This document shows, piece by piece, positions 54,258 to 62,765 of a stretch of 64,000 nt of DNA. Position numbers and translations under genes: made by a program. Every line of letters starts with the position of its first letter. The first letter of the stretch is position 1. The stretch comes from Acidobacteriota bacterium (lineage in GTDB: Bacteria; Acidobacteriota; Terriglobia; Terriglobales; Acidobacteriaceae): contig JAJZBZ010000001.1 in assembly GCA_021846275.1 (NCBI GenBank), positions 62,001 to 126,000 of the forward strand, given 5' to 3'. The notes beneath the pieces are model-generated. The model did no database searches. It was given only the letters and a program-made list of their open reading frames with translations, and was not told the origin of the DNA.

Positions 54258-55100
54258 CTGCCACCGAAATCGAGACTTGGCCAGAATTTTCTCTGCGACC
54301 ACGCGGCTGTGGAAGCGATTGTGGTCGCGCTGGGGCCGATCGCGGATCGCGTCGTCGTGGAGATTGGCCCCGGACGCGGGGCGATAACCGATCTGCTGGC
54401 CGCGCGCGCGGGCCGTCTGCTTGCGATTGAGTTTGATCCTGCGCTTGCCGCCACGCTGCGCGAACGGTACGCAGCAAAGACGAACGTTGCGATTCATTTC
54501 GGCGATGTGCTTGAGTTTGATTTTGTCGCCGCCGCGCGCGAGGCTGAACAATCCTTGATTGTCGTCGGCAATCTGCCGTACTACATCACTTCGCCGATCC
54601 TGCTGCATCTGGCCGAGGCTGCCACCGTCCCGACTCTGGATTGGCCCGCTCTGGATGCAGCGGTGCTCATGGTGCAGCGCGAAGTGGCTGATCGGGTGAC
54701 GGCGGGGCCGGGTTCGCGTGACTACGGTTTGCTCACCGTCCTGTGTGCGCTTCACGGCACGGCGACGCCGCTGTTCACGCTGCCGCCGGAGGCATTTTCT
54801 CCGCCGCCGATGGTGCATTCGACGGTCTTTCGCTGGAGTTTTTCGCCGCGAATTGCGGAAATCGGACTGCATACGGCTTCGGAGCGGGAGAGATTCTCGT
54901 TGCTGCTGCGTGTTGCCTTTGCGCAGAAAAGGAAGACCCTTGCCAACAATCTGCGCGCGGCGGAGTTCGAGACTGACCGGATTTCCGCAGCCCTTGCCGC
55001 TGCATCGATCCCGCCGCAGGCGCGCGCCGAGCAGCTATCGCTCGATCAGTTTGCCGCGCTGCACCACGCGCTCAACAAGGCACGCGGGACTGCTGAATAA
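54258..55100 (+). CDS. rsmA: 16S rRNA dimethyladenosine transferase RsmA/KsgA, abnormal start
   Basis: About 280 residues of an S-adenosylmethionine-dependent methyltransferase that dimethylates two adenosines in helix 45 of 16S rRNA. Motifs are LGQNFL at the N-terminus, VVVEIGPGRGAITDLL, NLPYYITSPILLHL and PPEAFSPPPMVHS. The conserved LGQNFLCD lies upstream of the first ATG/GTG/TTG in frame (GTG 54309). In frame above it are CTG (54258), ATC (54255), then TGA at 54246 and an ATG at 54204. I suggest CTG 54258 (MPPKSRLGQNFL), with AAGG upstream. A nonsense change after an ATG start is the alternative. Confidence 0.8.
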   Translation: MPPKSRLGQNFLCDHAAVEAIVVALGPIADRVVVEIGPGRGAITDLLAARAGRLLAIEFDPALAATLRERYAAKTNVAIHFGDVLEFDFVAAAREAEQSLIVVGNLPYYITSPILLHLAEAATVPTLDWPALDAAVLMVQREVADRVTAGPGSRDYGLLTVLCALHGTATPLFTLPPEAFSPPPMVHSTVFRWSFSPRIAEIGLHTASERERFSLLLRVAFAQKRKTLANNLRAAEFETDRISAALAAASIPPQARAEQLSLDQFAALHHALNKARGTAE

Positions 55101-55107
55101 CACAGCA

Positions 55108-56586
55108 TCAATGATGCGCCCCGCCGCCCATGCTCATGTGGGAGCCACCGCCGGAAAAATGCATTCCACCACTGGAATGATAGGCGCTGGAAAATCCACT
55201 CGTTGGCCTGCTGTAGGACGAAGTTGATACATGGTTGTAGGAAGTGCGTGGAGAGTAGGCAAGGCGGCCGCCGTCGATTCCCTCGCGAACGGACGACGGC
55301 GTTCGATCGCTAAGGTAGGCGTAGGAGCGCACGTACGACGAGCGCGGCGCAATCGTTCGCACGGGTGAGATGGTGTGATCTCCCACGACCATCGGCGCAC
55401 CGGGCTGGAATCCAAGATAGGCATTGACGCCACTGGACGGACGACGATCCACCAGAATCGGCTTCACCTGCTTCAAGGGATGGGCGGTCGCCGCGACAAG
55501 GCGCGCACCGGCAACGGACGCGGCAGAACCGTGCGGGCGCACTGGAGAACGATAATCTCCCGGAGCGTTGCCGATATTGGACATCCAGCCCCCACGCCGC
55601 CACCACGGCATGCCTCCACCGCGCGGATTCCATCCCCAGCCAAAACCATGATAATAGTTCCATCTTCCGTAGTTGAACGGCGCGTAGCCCCAGCCATAGC
55701 CGGAGACCCAGACGTAGCCTGCGCCGGGATAGTTGGTCCAGTATCCGTAGCCGTAAGGATCCCAGCTTTCGCCCGCGCCCTGCGCGTCATAAGGCGACCA
55801 GACATAGCCTTCACCGGGCACGTTGTACCAGTTGCCATTGGAGTCCAGATCGCTCGCGTCTGCGGCTTCATCGCCGGGAAGCTGCTGATCGGCAGGCGTC
55901 TTTGCGGATTCCTGGGCCTGCTGCGCATTATCGCGGTCGGTATTCCACTGATCCCAGGAGTCCGACGGGATGGAATCGGAGAGGTTGTATGCGGAAGGGT
56001 CGCCGGGATCAAGGCTCAGCGCCTGTCCACCGTGAACATCGAGGGTAAGGTTGCTGCCGCGCGTGACATGCACCTGTCCGGAAAAGACGGCCATCGCGCC
56101 CGGTTCCGTGTCGTAAGTGACACGCAGGACGCTGAAGGAGCTGGGGACAACGCTGGTCGAGCCGAAATCCATGCGCACACTGCGAGAGTCCGTGCTCGGC
56201 TGCAATTCAAAATAGACTTCCCCAGCATTGACGACGACCTCGGTTTTGGAATCGCCCTGCTGTCCCTGCAAGGCCGTGAGGGTGATGGTGCTGTTGGGGG
56301 TGACGCGAACAATGTTGCCATCGTCGGTCTCAATCTCCGCCCGGCCATCGTTGCGCGTGACCACCTGAGAGCCTTCAAAGAGCGGCAGATTCACATAAGC
56401 CGGGTCGGCGACGATCTGACCGTCGACGATGACCTGAACCTGGCCGTCCACGCTGGAAAGACGCGCCGCACGTGCATTGCCTGCTGCGCCGCTGTCCGGT
56501 GAGTTTATCGTCGCCTGAGCGGCTGCTGTCATTCCCAGCGCCACGACCAGCACAACTCCGAGCCAGTTGCCCAACTTCACGTTCAT
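55108..56586 (-). CDS. Exported FecR-domain protein with Tyr/Trp/Gly-rich tail (DUF6600-like)
   Basis: A 492-residue protein. The ATG 56586 has GAGGAG six bases upstream and starts a signal peptide (LGNWLGVVLVVALGMTAAAQA). A FecR-like beta domain covers residues about 40-200: VDGQVQVIVDGQ, GSQVVTRNDGRAEIETDDGNIVRVTPNSTITL, VVNAGEVYFEL. Then come Trp/Tyr/Gly-rich repeats (GESWDPYGYGYWTNYPGAGYVWVSGYGWGYAPFNYGRWNYYHGFGWGWNP), and a Ser/His/Gly-rich end. No ECF sigma factor is adjacent, so it is unlikely to be a classical iron-signalling FecR. Function is unknown. Confidence 0.85.
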   Translation of the reverse strand: MNVKLGNWLGVVLVVALGMTAAAQATINSPDSGAAGNARAARLSSVDGQVQVIVDGQIVADPAYVNLPLFEGSQVVTRNDGRAEIETDDGNIVRVTPNSTITLTALQGQQGDSKTEVVVNAGEVYFELQPSTDSRSVRMDFGSTSVVPSSFSVLRVTYDTEPGAMAVFSGQVHVTRGSNLTLDVHGGQALSLDPGDPSAYNLSDSIPSDSWDQWNTDRDNAQQAQESAKTPADQQLPGDEAADASDLDSNGNWYNVPGEGYVWSPYDAQGAGESWDPYGYGYWTNYPGAGYVWVSGYGWGYAPFNYGRWNYYHGFGWGWNPRGGGMPWWRRGGWMSNIGNAPGDYRSPVRPHGSAASVAGARLVAATAHPLKQVKPILVDRRPSSGVNAYLGFQPGAPMVVGDHTISPVRTIAPRSSYVRSYAYLSDRTPSSVREGIDGGRLAYSPRTSYNHVSTSSYSRPTSGFSSAYHSSGGMHFSGGGSHMSMGGGAHH

Positions 56587-56779
56587 ACGCTCTCCTCGTT
56601 CCATGGCGCAGCCTTCTCTTTGCTCAGACCAGCAACCCGGGGAAAAGTTGTTTGCCGTGGTTCAGTATTTCTGCCGCTGGAAGATGCTGTCAAAAAACGA
56701 CGTGGAAGGCCAACGAAACGCTCGCCGAAATGATGCGTTGACGCGGAAATCCACAGCGGATGCGCCGGAAGCCGGGCGG

Positions 56780-57304
56780 CTATCGAGGCGGCTTGCTCGG
56801 CAGCGGTTTTTGCTGCGCGTGCGTCTCGGCTGTGTGCAGGTGACAGATGGCAATCGCCAACGCGTCGGCGGCATCGGCAGGCTCCGGCGGTTTCTCCAGA
56901 TCAAGCAGGCGCGCGACCATGAACTGGACCTGTTGCTTGGCGGCAAGCCCGTAACCAACGACAGCGGATTTGATGCTGAGCGGAGCGTACTCGGCGACAG
57001 GCAGGCCCGCAACCCCAGCCGCAAGCAGCGCGACACCGCGCACCTGGCCCAACTTGAGCGCGGACTTGGCATTCACCGAATAGAAAACCTCCTCGACGGC
57101 GACGACGTTGGGCTGATGGTGCAGCATCTCAGCGCTCAGTTCGTCAAAAACCTGTCGCAGACGTTCTGCCAGCGTCTTCTGCTTCGCCAGCTTCACAGCC
57201 CCGTATCCTCGACAGACCAGCATGGGCGTGCGCGCGGCCAGATCGCTCTCCACCACCCCCCAGCCGGTGACTTCCGTGCCACAATCGATTCCCAGAACGC
57301 GCAT
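56780..57304 (-). CDS. ruvC: Holliday junction resolvase RuvC
   Basis: A 174-residue RNase-H-fold nuclease that cuts Holliday junctions. The acidic catalytic residues are Asp7 (GIDCGTEVTGWG), Glu71 (VAVEEVFYSVNAKSALKLGQVRGV), Asp144 and Asp147 (ADAADALAIAICH). The length is normal. No ruvA or ruvB is near. The start ATG at 57304 has no clear ribosome-binding site. Confidence 0.96.
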   Translation of the reverse strand: MRVLGIDCGTEVTGWGVVESDLAARTPMLVCRGYGAVKLAKQKTLAERLRQVFDELSAEMLHHQPNVVAVEEVFYSVNAKSALKLGQVRGVALLAAGVAGLPVAEYAPLSIKSAVVGYGLAAKQQVQFMVARLLDLEKPPEPADAADALAIAICHLHTAETHAQQKPLPSKPPR

Positions 57305-57546
57305 GGACCACAGTCTATCGGAAACCCAGGACTCGGCGGGACGCGCGCAGCCCTGTCAACCTGTACGGACGCCATGGTCAATCGGTTTTCAGGAGGTGTT
57401 TGTGCTCCCGGCGCGCGGCTGGATGCTTTGTCAGAGAGTATCCTGCGCGCGTATACTCGCAGCGCAAAACGCTTCGGCAGTTTTTTGTTTTCTAACCACG
57501 AATGACACGAATCTGATCCGCTGAAAGAACCGCTAAGGAGCTTACG

Positions 57547-58653
57547 ATGTCTTTGACTCGCCGCCAGTTCACAGCCATGGGCGCAGCGGCCCTGGCAACG
57601 CGTTTTTCTCCGCCGCTGATTGCGCAAGCCACCACTGACAAGCCTGTCGGCTACGCCATCATCGGCATTGGACGCATCGCGGACCACTTCATCGACGGCA
57701 TCCAGCACAGCCCCAACTCCAAGGTTACAGCCCTCGTCAGCGGCCATCCCGACAAGGCCGCGCGTTACGCCGAAAAGTACGGCGTGCCAAAGTCCTCGAT
57801 CTACAACTACGAAAACATGGACAGCTTCCGTGACAACCCGGACGTGGATGCCGTCTACGTCGCGCTGCCGAACAGCATGCACGCCGAGTATACGATTCGC
57901 TCCGCGAAGGCGGGCAAGCATGTGCTCTGCGAAAAGCCGATGTGCATCAATGTGAGAGAAGCGCACGCGATGATTGACGCCTGCAAACAGGCCAATGTGA
58001 AGCTGATGATCGCCTACCGCTGCCACTATGAGCCGACGAATTTGAAGGCTGTCAGCCTGATTCGCAGCGGCGCGATCGGCAAGGTGCAGTCCATCCAGGG
58101 CGCATTTGGATTTGACATCGGCGCAACGGAGTGGAGGCTGAACAAGAAAATGGCCGGGGGTGGGCCGCTGATGGACGTTGGCATCTACTGCCTGAATGCC
58201 ACGCGCTACCTGACCGGCGAAGAGCCGTCCGACCTGAAGGCGTTTGCATCGAGCGATCCCAACGACCCGCGCTTTCGCCAAGTGGAGGAAAACCTCGTCT
58301 GGACGACAAAATTTCCTTCCGGAATACTTGCCAGTTGCAGCACAACCTACGGCTCGAATATGCCTGGCTACTTCCACGTCTATGGATCGAAGGGATGGAT
58401 CGAAGCACGCCCGGCATTCAACTACGATGGGCTTCGTTTGCTAGCTGAGTATATGGACGCCTCGGGCAAGTGGGTCTCGCTCGACGAGCCTAATCTTGTG
58501 AAGGATCCGTATCAGTTCACAGCGCAGGCGACGCACTTTTCCAACTGCGTGCGCCACAACCAGACGCCGAAGACACCCGGCGAAGAAGGACTGCGCGATA
58601 TGGAGTACATGAAAAAGCTTTACAGCACGGCTGGCATTGAAATGCTGGCATAG
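57547..58653 (+). CDS. Tat-exported Gfo/Idh/MocA oxidoreductase
   Basis: A 368-residue NAD(P)-binding oxidoreductase with a twin-arginine signal (TRRQFTAMGAAALATRF). The Rossmann start is GYAIIGIGRIADHF, the catalytic lysine is in LCEKPM, and GGPLMDVGIYCLNATRYLTGEEP is the family active-site region. Its resemblance to glucose-fructose oxidoreductase suggests a tightly bound cofactor outside the cytoplasm, but the sugar substrate is unknown. An AAGGAG precedes the ATG. Codon use is strongly C-ending, unlike left-side plus-strand genes. A terminator follows. Confidence 0.9.
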   Translation: MSLTRRQFTAMGAAALATRFSPPLIAQATTDKPVGYAIIGIGRIADHFIDGIQHSPNSKVTALVSGHPDKAARYAEKYGVPKSSIYNYENMDSFRDNPDVDAVYVALPNSMHAEYTIRSAKAGKHVLCEKPMCINVREAHAMIDACKQANVKLMIAYRCHYEPTNLKAVSLIRSGAIGKVQSIQGAFGFDIGATEWRLNKKMAGGGPLMDVGIYCLNATRYLTGEEPSDLKAFASSDPNDPRFRQVEENLVWTTKFPSGILASCSTTYGSNMPGYFHVYGSKGWIEARPAFNYDGLRLLAEYMDASGKWVSLDEPNLVKDPYQFTAQATHFSNCVRHNQTPKTPGEEGLRDMEYMKKLYSTAGIEMLA

Positions 58654-58674
58654 CTGAATTCGCAGAGAAACACG

Positions 58675-58702
58675 GAAGGCGGATTCTCGAAAATCCGCCT
58701 TC
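58675..58702. terminator. Shared hairpin terminator
   Basis: GAAGGCGGATT (58675-58685) and its exact complement AATCCGCCTTC (58692-58702) flank a six-base loop. It lies between the convergent oxidoreductase and Wzi-like genes, so it may terminate both. The T-tract is weak. Confidence 0.7.
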
Positions 58703-58725
58703 TGCATTGTTCTCGGTGATAGTGC

Positions 58726-60546
58726 TCAGAAACTGACTTTGCGGGTCGGGAACCAGGTTAACTGGATTGTGGTTGCAGTGACGGTCTGTTCGCCGGGCTT
58801 GTAAATGGGAGCTTTGTAACCTTCGTAGGTAAACTTCCCATCCAACTCGATCTCGGGCGTTATGCGCTTGACAACCTGAACGCCGTAGTCGTCGAGCGTC
58901 GTTCCGCCGGGTATGAAGTCCTTCGCATTTTTCTGCCGACGCCAATCCACGGTAATCCATTCCTTTGGATTGAAGTGCCAGGTCGTCCATGCCTGACCAC
59001 CCTTGCCTTCGCGGCCCATCCAGTCGCCAAAAATCTGTCCCTGGTTGGTATACCCTTGCGGTACCTCGGTCTCATAGTACTGGAATCTGCCATAGACGCT
59101 AGCGGACGTAGATGGATCATCCATAATTGCCTCAGCGCGCATATCCAGTTTTGGCAAGCCCGGCACATGCGAGAGATACAGGCCTGTACGGAACATGGCG
59201 CGCCTCGGTGCCGAGGCGGGAGAAACATCATCATGAGCCTCAGAATCGACGATGAATGTCAGCCAGTTTCGCAGGAACGGCAATCTGTAGTTCGCATCGA
59301 ACGCCCCAAAGCGCGCTCCGGGGTCATTGCGCGAAAATTTTTCCGAAGCGCTCACGTTCTGGAAGCTGAAAAAGCTGTGAAGAAACGAGCCAATGGTAAT
59401 TGGCACATGACCTTCGCCGCCCCAGATCACTGTCCGCTCGAATCCCACTTCCACATTCCGGGTTGGCTTCATGCTGATCTTCTCCGCATGCACCCAGGGA
59501 TCGTTAAAGTCAGTATGGCCTTTCAGCGATCCCACAATAAATTCGTAGCGAAATGGCCCGGTGATTCTGGACAGAAGTGGAACACGCAACGGCTCGGATC
59601 GATTGATCTCGAAGGAATAGATATTCTGCGCATTGTTCGAGTAGGCGTACGCCCCGCCAAAGGCAGGACCCCACCACTGGTCCTGCTTGCCAAAGGAAAG
59701 ATCATGCCCCCAGAAATGCACCGAGAGATAGCCTTCAAGCAGCCGCGTATCCGCCTTTGTCGCAATCGGTCCAAGAGGAATATCCGCCTGCGCTTCGTTG
59801 CCCACCGGCGGAACTAAGTCATCATCCGACAACGTGTCATACAGTGTTGTGGAATACCCTGCTGCCGATGGAGCATACTGCAACTCCGTCCTGAGATACA
59901 GCGTCCAAGGCCCCGAAACGACATACCCGCTTGCACCAGAATAATCATCAAAACCACCCTCGATGGGGCGACCGTAGTCGTTCACTATCGACTGGCCGAG
60001 ATGATAACTGTCATGAAGCGGCGTGCCACTGATACCGCGTTCCACGGAGTACGTTGACTCCACTCGAAACTCGCCGCGGTGCTGCCCACACGGACCCTCC
60101 GCGTCGATATTCAACTCCTTCATCAGGGCGTCATAAATGCCTCGCGCCTGCTCATTCGCCGCCGTGTCCGGAGCATCTTCCAGCTTTGCTGACGTATCTT
60201 CCAGCATGTGCATGACGCTGACGCGAGTCCAGGGCCGCAAGCCAAGAAACGCAGGGTCGAGATAACCGAGCGAATAGAGACGAAGCAGCGCTGGATAGAG
60301 CCAGAAATTCAGCGGGATATAAGGCGACCCCTGCGGAGCATAGTCGCAGGGCGCATGCGTGACCTGAGCCGCAGCCGATGGTGTTGCATGCTCGCTGGTC
60401 AGAACTTTCGCGCTGGATGGAGTTCCTGTAACAGCGAACGGCGCTTCGGCTGCAAGCGGAAGCGCACACATTGAACTGCAAATCAGCAGTCCGACAAGGC
60501 TGCGGGTGCCTATCCGGCGCAATTGCATCACTCCACAAAGAGTCAT
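58726..60546 (-). CDS. Capsule assembly Wzi family outer-membrane protein
   Basis: A 606-residue protein. The signal peptide (SLVGLLICSSMCALPLAAEA) is followed by an N-terminal helical region (NFWLYPALLRLYSLGYLDPAFLGLRPWTRVSVMHML) and a long beta-barrel-like body with alternating strands (VSGPWTLYLRTELQYAPSAAGY, HFWGHDLSFGKQDQWWGPAFGGAYAYSNNAQNIYSFEINRSEPLRVP). It ends in Phe (TRKVSF), as do many outer-membrane proteins. The pattern fits the Wzi family that helps anchor capsule. No polysaccharide genes surround it. The start may be 60546 or 60528. Confidence 0.85.
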   Translation of the reverse strand: MTLCGVMQLRRIGTRSLVGLLICSSMCALPLAAEAPFAVTGTPSSAKVLTSEHATPSAAAQVTHAPCDYAPQGSPYIPLNFWLYPALLRLYSLGYLDPAFLGLRPWTRVSVMHMLEDTSAKLEDAPDTAANEQARGIYDALMKELNIDAEGPCGQHRGEFRVESTYSVERGISGTPLHDSYHLGQSIVNDYGRPIEGGFDDYSGASGYVVSGPWTLYLRTELQYAPSAAGYSTTLYDTLSDDDLVPPVGNEAQADIPLGPIATKADTRLLEGYLSVHFWGHDLSFGKQDQWWGPAFGGAYAYSNNAQNIYSFEINRSEPLRVPLLSRITGPFRYEFIVGSLKGHTDFNDPWVHAEKISMKPTRNVEVGFERTVIWGGEGHVPITIGSFLHSFFSFQNVSASEKFSRNDPGARFGAFDANYRLPFLRNWLTFIVDSEAHDDVSPASAPRRAMFRTGLYLSHVPGLPKLDMRAEAIMDDPSTSASVYGRFQYYETEVPQGYTNQGQIFGDWMGREGKGGQAWTTWHFNPKEWITVDWRRQKNAKDFIPGGTTLDDYGVQVVKRITPEIELDGKFTYEGYKAPIYKPGEQTVTATTIQLTWFPTRKVSF

Positions 60547-60692
60547 GGGTCCACTCTACTGAACGTGCCCGTAGTGGTCAATCCAGTGATGTCCTCTCTG
60601 AAAAATTCTTACTGGAAGTGCCGAGCGAGCATCCGATCATTCCTGGCGCTTTTTCGCACTGAAGAATTCGACGCTGAACGGAGTCCTTTCGA

Positions 60693-61904
60693 TTACGTGG
60701 AGTAATCGGCATTGATGTTGACATATTCGACCGTGAGGTCAGTCGTCCAGAATCTGCACGTTCCCGAGCCGATGCCCAGTCGGACAGTGATCGAAAACTC
60801 TGACTGCTTCAGATAATCGTGCGCGGCCGCCATGTTCAGTTCGGTTGCACGACCTCCACTGCGACAGATCGGCAAACTTCCAAAATCAATTTCGATATTT
60901 TGCGGCAGAACTTCCGCGCCGGAGTAACCGATTGCCGCCATCAGCCGACCCCAGTTTGGATCACAGCCAGCCCACGCCGTCTTCACCAATGGCGAGTGCG
61001 CAATCGACTTTGCCACGCGCAGCGCGTCGGCATCATTTGCAGCGCTTTCAATTCGCAGTTCCACCACATGACGAACGCCTTCGCCGTCAGCGACAATCTG
61101 GCGAGCGAGCGAGATCATCACCTGCTCCAGCGCAGCCTGAAACTCCCGATTGCCTGCCTCGAATGGTATGCCACTGGCGGAGGAAGCCAGCGCAAGCACC
61201 GTGTCATTTGTCGAAGTGTCGCCGTCAATCGAGATGCGGTTGAAACTGCGCTCCACCGCCGCGTACAGCATTGCCTGAAGCGCCGACGGTTCAATCGCGG
61301 CATCCGTCAGTATGTAGGCCAGCATCGTCGCATGCGGCACAAGCTGAGGGTGGATCATTCCCGCGCCTTTGCAAAATCCGGCAATGCGCACTTCGCCGCC
61401 GTCCAGGAGGAGTCGCGCGAATGCGGTTTTTTCCACGGTATCGGTGGTCAGAATCGCCTGGGCCGCAGCAAGAAACTGCTCGGCCTCCGCGCCGAGACCC
61501 GCCTCAATCGCGCCCAGTGCATCCATCAGTTTTTCCGCCGGAAGAGGCACGCCGATAATCCCCGTCGAAGAAGGGAAAACCTGCGTTGCGGGGCAGGAAA
61601 ATCGCTCGGCAATCGCTGCGCAGACACGGCGCGCCGCATCCATGCCGACCTGCCCTGTGGCACAGTTGGCATTGCCCGCGTTGATGGCCACTGCTCGCAC
61701 GCGTCCGCCCGTCGCGGCCATGTGTTCGCGATCCACGATCAGCGGCGCTGCGCAGACTTTGTTCGATGTGTAGAGCGCGGCTGCGCTTGCAGGCTGGTCG
61801 GCAAGGATCAGCGCAAAATCTGACCTGCCGCTCGCCTTCAGGCCAGCGGTCGCAGCGGCGAAACGAAAGCCGCGTGGAATCACCAGTCGTGTGAGGTCAT
61901 TCAT
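60693..61904 (-). CDS. argJ: Bifunctional ornithine acetyltransferase / N-acetylglutamate synthase ArgJ
   Basis: A 403-residue enzyme of the cyclic arginine pathway that moves the acetyl group from N-acetylornithine to glutamate; some forms also use acetyl-CoA. Self-cleavage generates the nucleophile Thr193 (PHA-TMLAYIL). Other landmarks are GFRFAAATAGLKASGR, AGNANCATG, SIDGDTSTNDTVLALAS and GYSGAEVLPQNIEIDFG. The ATG at 61904 lies only 18 bases from the start of the divergent ABC ATPase gene. An M20 deacylase lies next on the right, after that ATPase. Confidence 0.95.
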   Translation of the reverse strand: MNDLTRLVIPRGFRFAAATAGLKASGRSDFALILADQPASAAALYTSNKVCAAPLIVDREHMAATGGRVRAVAINAGNANCATGQVGMDAARRVCAAIAERFSCPATQVFPSSTGIIGVPLPAEKLMDALGAIEAGLGAEAEQFLAAAQAILTTDTVEKTAFARLLLDGGEVRIAGFCKGAGMIHPQLVPHATMLAYILTDAAIEPSALQAMLYAAVERSFNRISIDGDTSTNDTVLALASSASGIPFEAGNREFQAALEQVMISLARQIVADGEGVRHVVELRIESAANDADALRVAKSIAHSPLVKTAWAGCDPNWGRLMAAIGYSGAEVLPQNIEIDFGSLPICRSGGRATELNMAAAHDYLKQSEFSITVRLGIGSGTCRFWTTDLTVEYVNINADYST

Positions 61905-61922
61905 TCCGTTTACTCTAACAAA

Positions 61923-62747
61923 GTGACTCGCCCGACTACACCATTTCTTGAAATGCGCCACGTCCACGTATCGCTCGGGGATCGCATCGTTCTGCACGAT
62001 CTTTCCCTCGCAATTCAGACGGGCGAACATATCGCCATCCTCGGCCCCAACGGTTGCGGAAAATCCACGCTGATTCGCACACTCACCTGTGAACTCTATC
62101 CCCTTGTGCGCCCGGAAACAGAACTGCAAATCTTCGGGAAAAACCGCTGGGACGTCACGCAGCTTCGACGACATTTTGGAGTGGTCTCCGACAATGTTCC
62201 CGGCCATCAGGGCTACTCCGGCACGGCGGACACGGCCGGATGTCTGACAGGGCGCACGACAGGTTTGAATGCGACCCTGGCGGGCTTTTTTTCGGCCTCG
62301 ACGCTCTGGCCGCACCTGCAAATCACCGACGCCATGCGCGAAGCGGCACACGAAGCTCTTGCTCGCATCGACGCCACACATTTGGCCGAACGCTTCGTGG
62401 GCGAGATGTCGGCCGGTGAAAAACGGCGCATCCTCATCGCGCGCGCACTTGTTCATCGTCCCAGCCAACTGCTGCTTGACGAACCGTCGAACGCGCTCGA
62501 CATTGCAGCGCAGCGTGAGCTTCGCGAAGCCCTGCGGCGTCTGGCTGCGGACGGCATCGGGATCATTCTGGTCACGCATCACCTGGCCGATATTCTGCCT
62601 AAGATTGATCGTGTTCTGCTGATGCGCGACGGGCGTATCCTTGCCGATGGCCCGCGTGGCGAATTGTTGACGGCTGCCCGGCTGAGCGAGCTGTTTCAGA
62701 CTGAGGTGCGCATCGGCCACGACGGCGAGTGGCTGCATACGTGGTGA
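61923..62747 (+). CDS. ABC-type ATPase (possible Fe/Mo-type or efflux ATPase)
   Basis: A 274-residue ATPase. Walker A is GPNGCGKST, the signature is MSAGEKRRILIAR (SxGEK, not SGGQ), Walker B is LLLDEPSNALD, and the H-loop is VTHH. The first residues read HVHVSLGDRIVLHDLSLAIQTGEH. The atypical signature resembles ModF/PhnL-like or uncharacterised ABC proteins. No permease is adjacent, so function is not assigned. The start appears to be GTG at 61923, sharing an 18-base intergenic space with divergent argJ. Confidence 0.88.
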   Translation: MTRPTTPFLEMRHVHVSLGDRIVLHDLSLAIQTGEHIAILGPNGCGKSTLIRTLTCELYPLVRPETELQIFGKNRWDVTQLRRHFGVVSDNVPGHQGYSGTADTAGCLTGRTTGLNATLAGFFSASTLWPHLQITDAMREAAHEALARIDATHLAERFVGEMSAGEKRRILIARALVHRPSQLLLDEPSNALDIAAQRELREALRRLAADGIGIILVTHHLADILPKIDRVLLMRDGRILADGPRGELLTAARLSELFQTEVRIGHDGEWLHTW

Positions 62748-62765
62748 CTGCCGTAACGCTTAAGT

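Noticed and set aside
56780-57304. ruvABC operon
   Set aside because: Only ruvC is present; neither ruvA nor ruvB is in the window.
61905-62738. Upstream extension of argJ to 681 residues
   Set aside because: It lies antisense to the ABC ATPase gene. ArgJ is complete and of normal length from the ATG at 61904.
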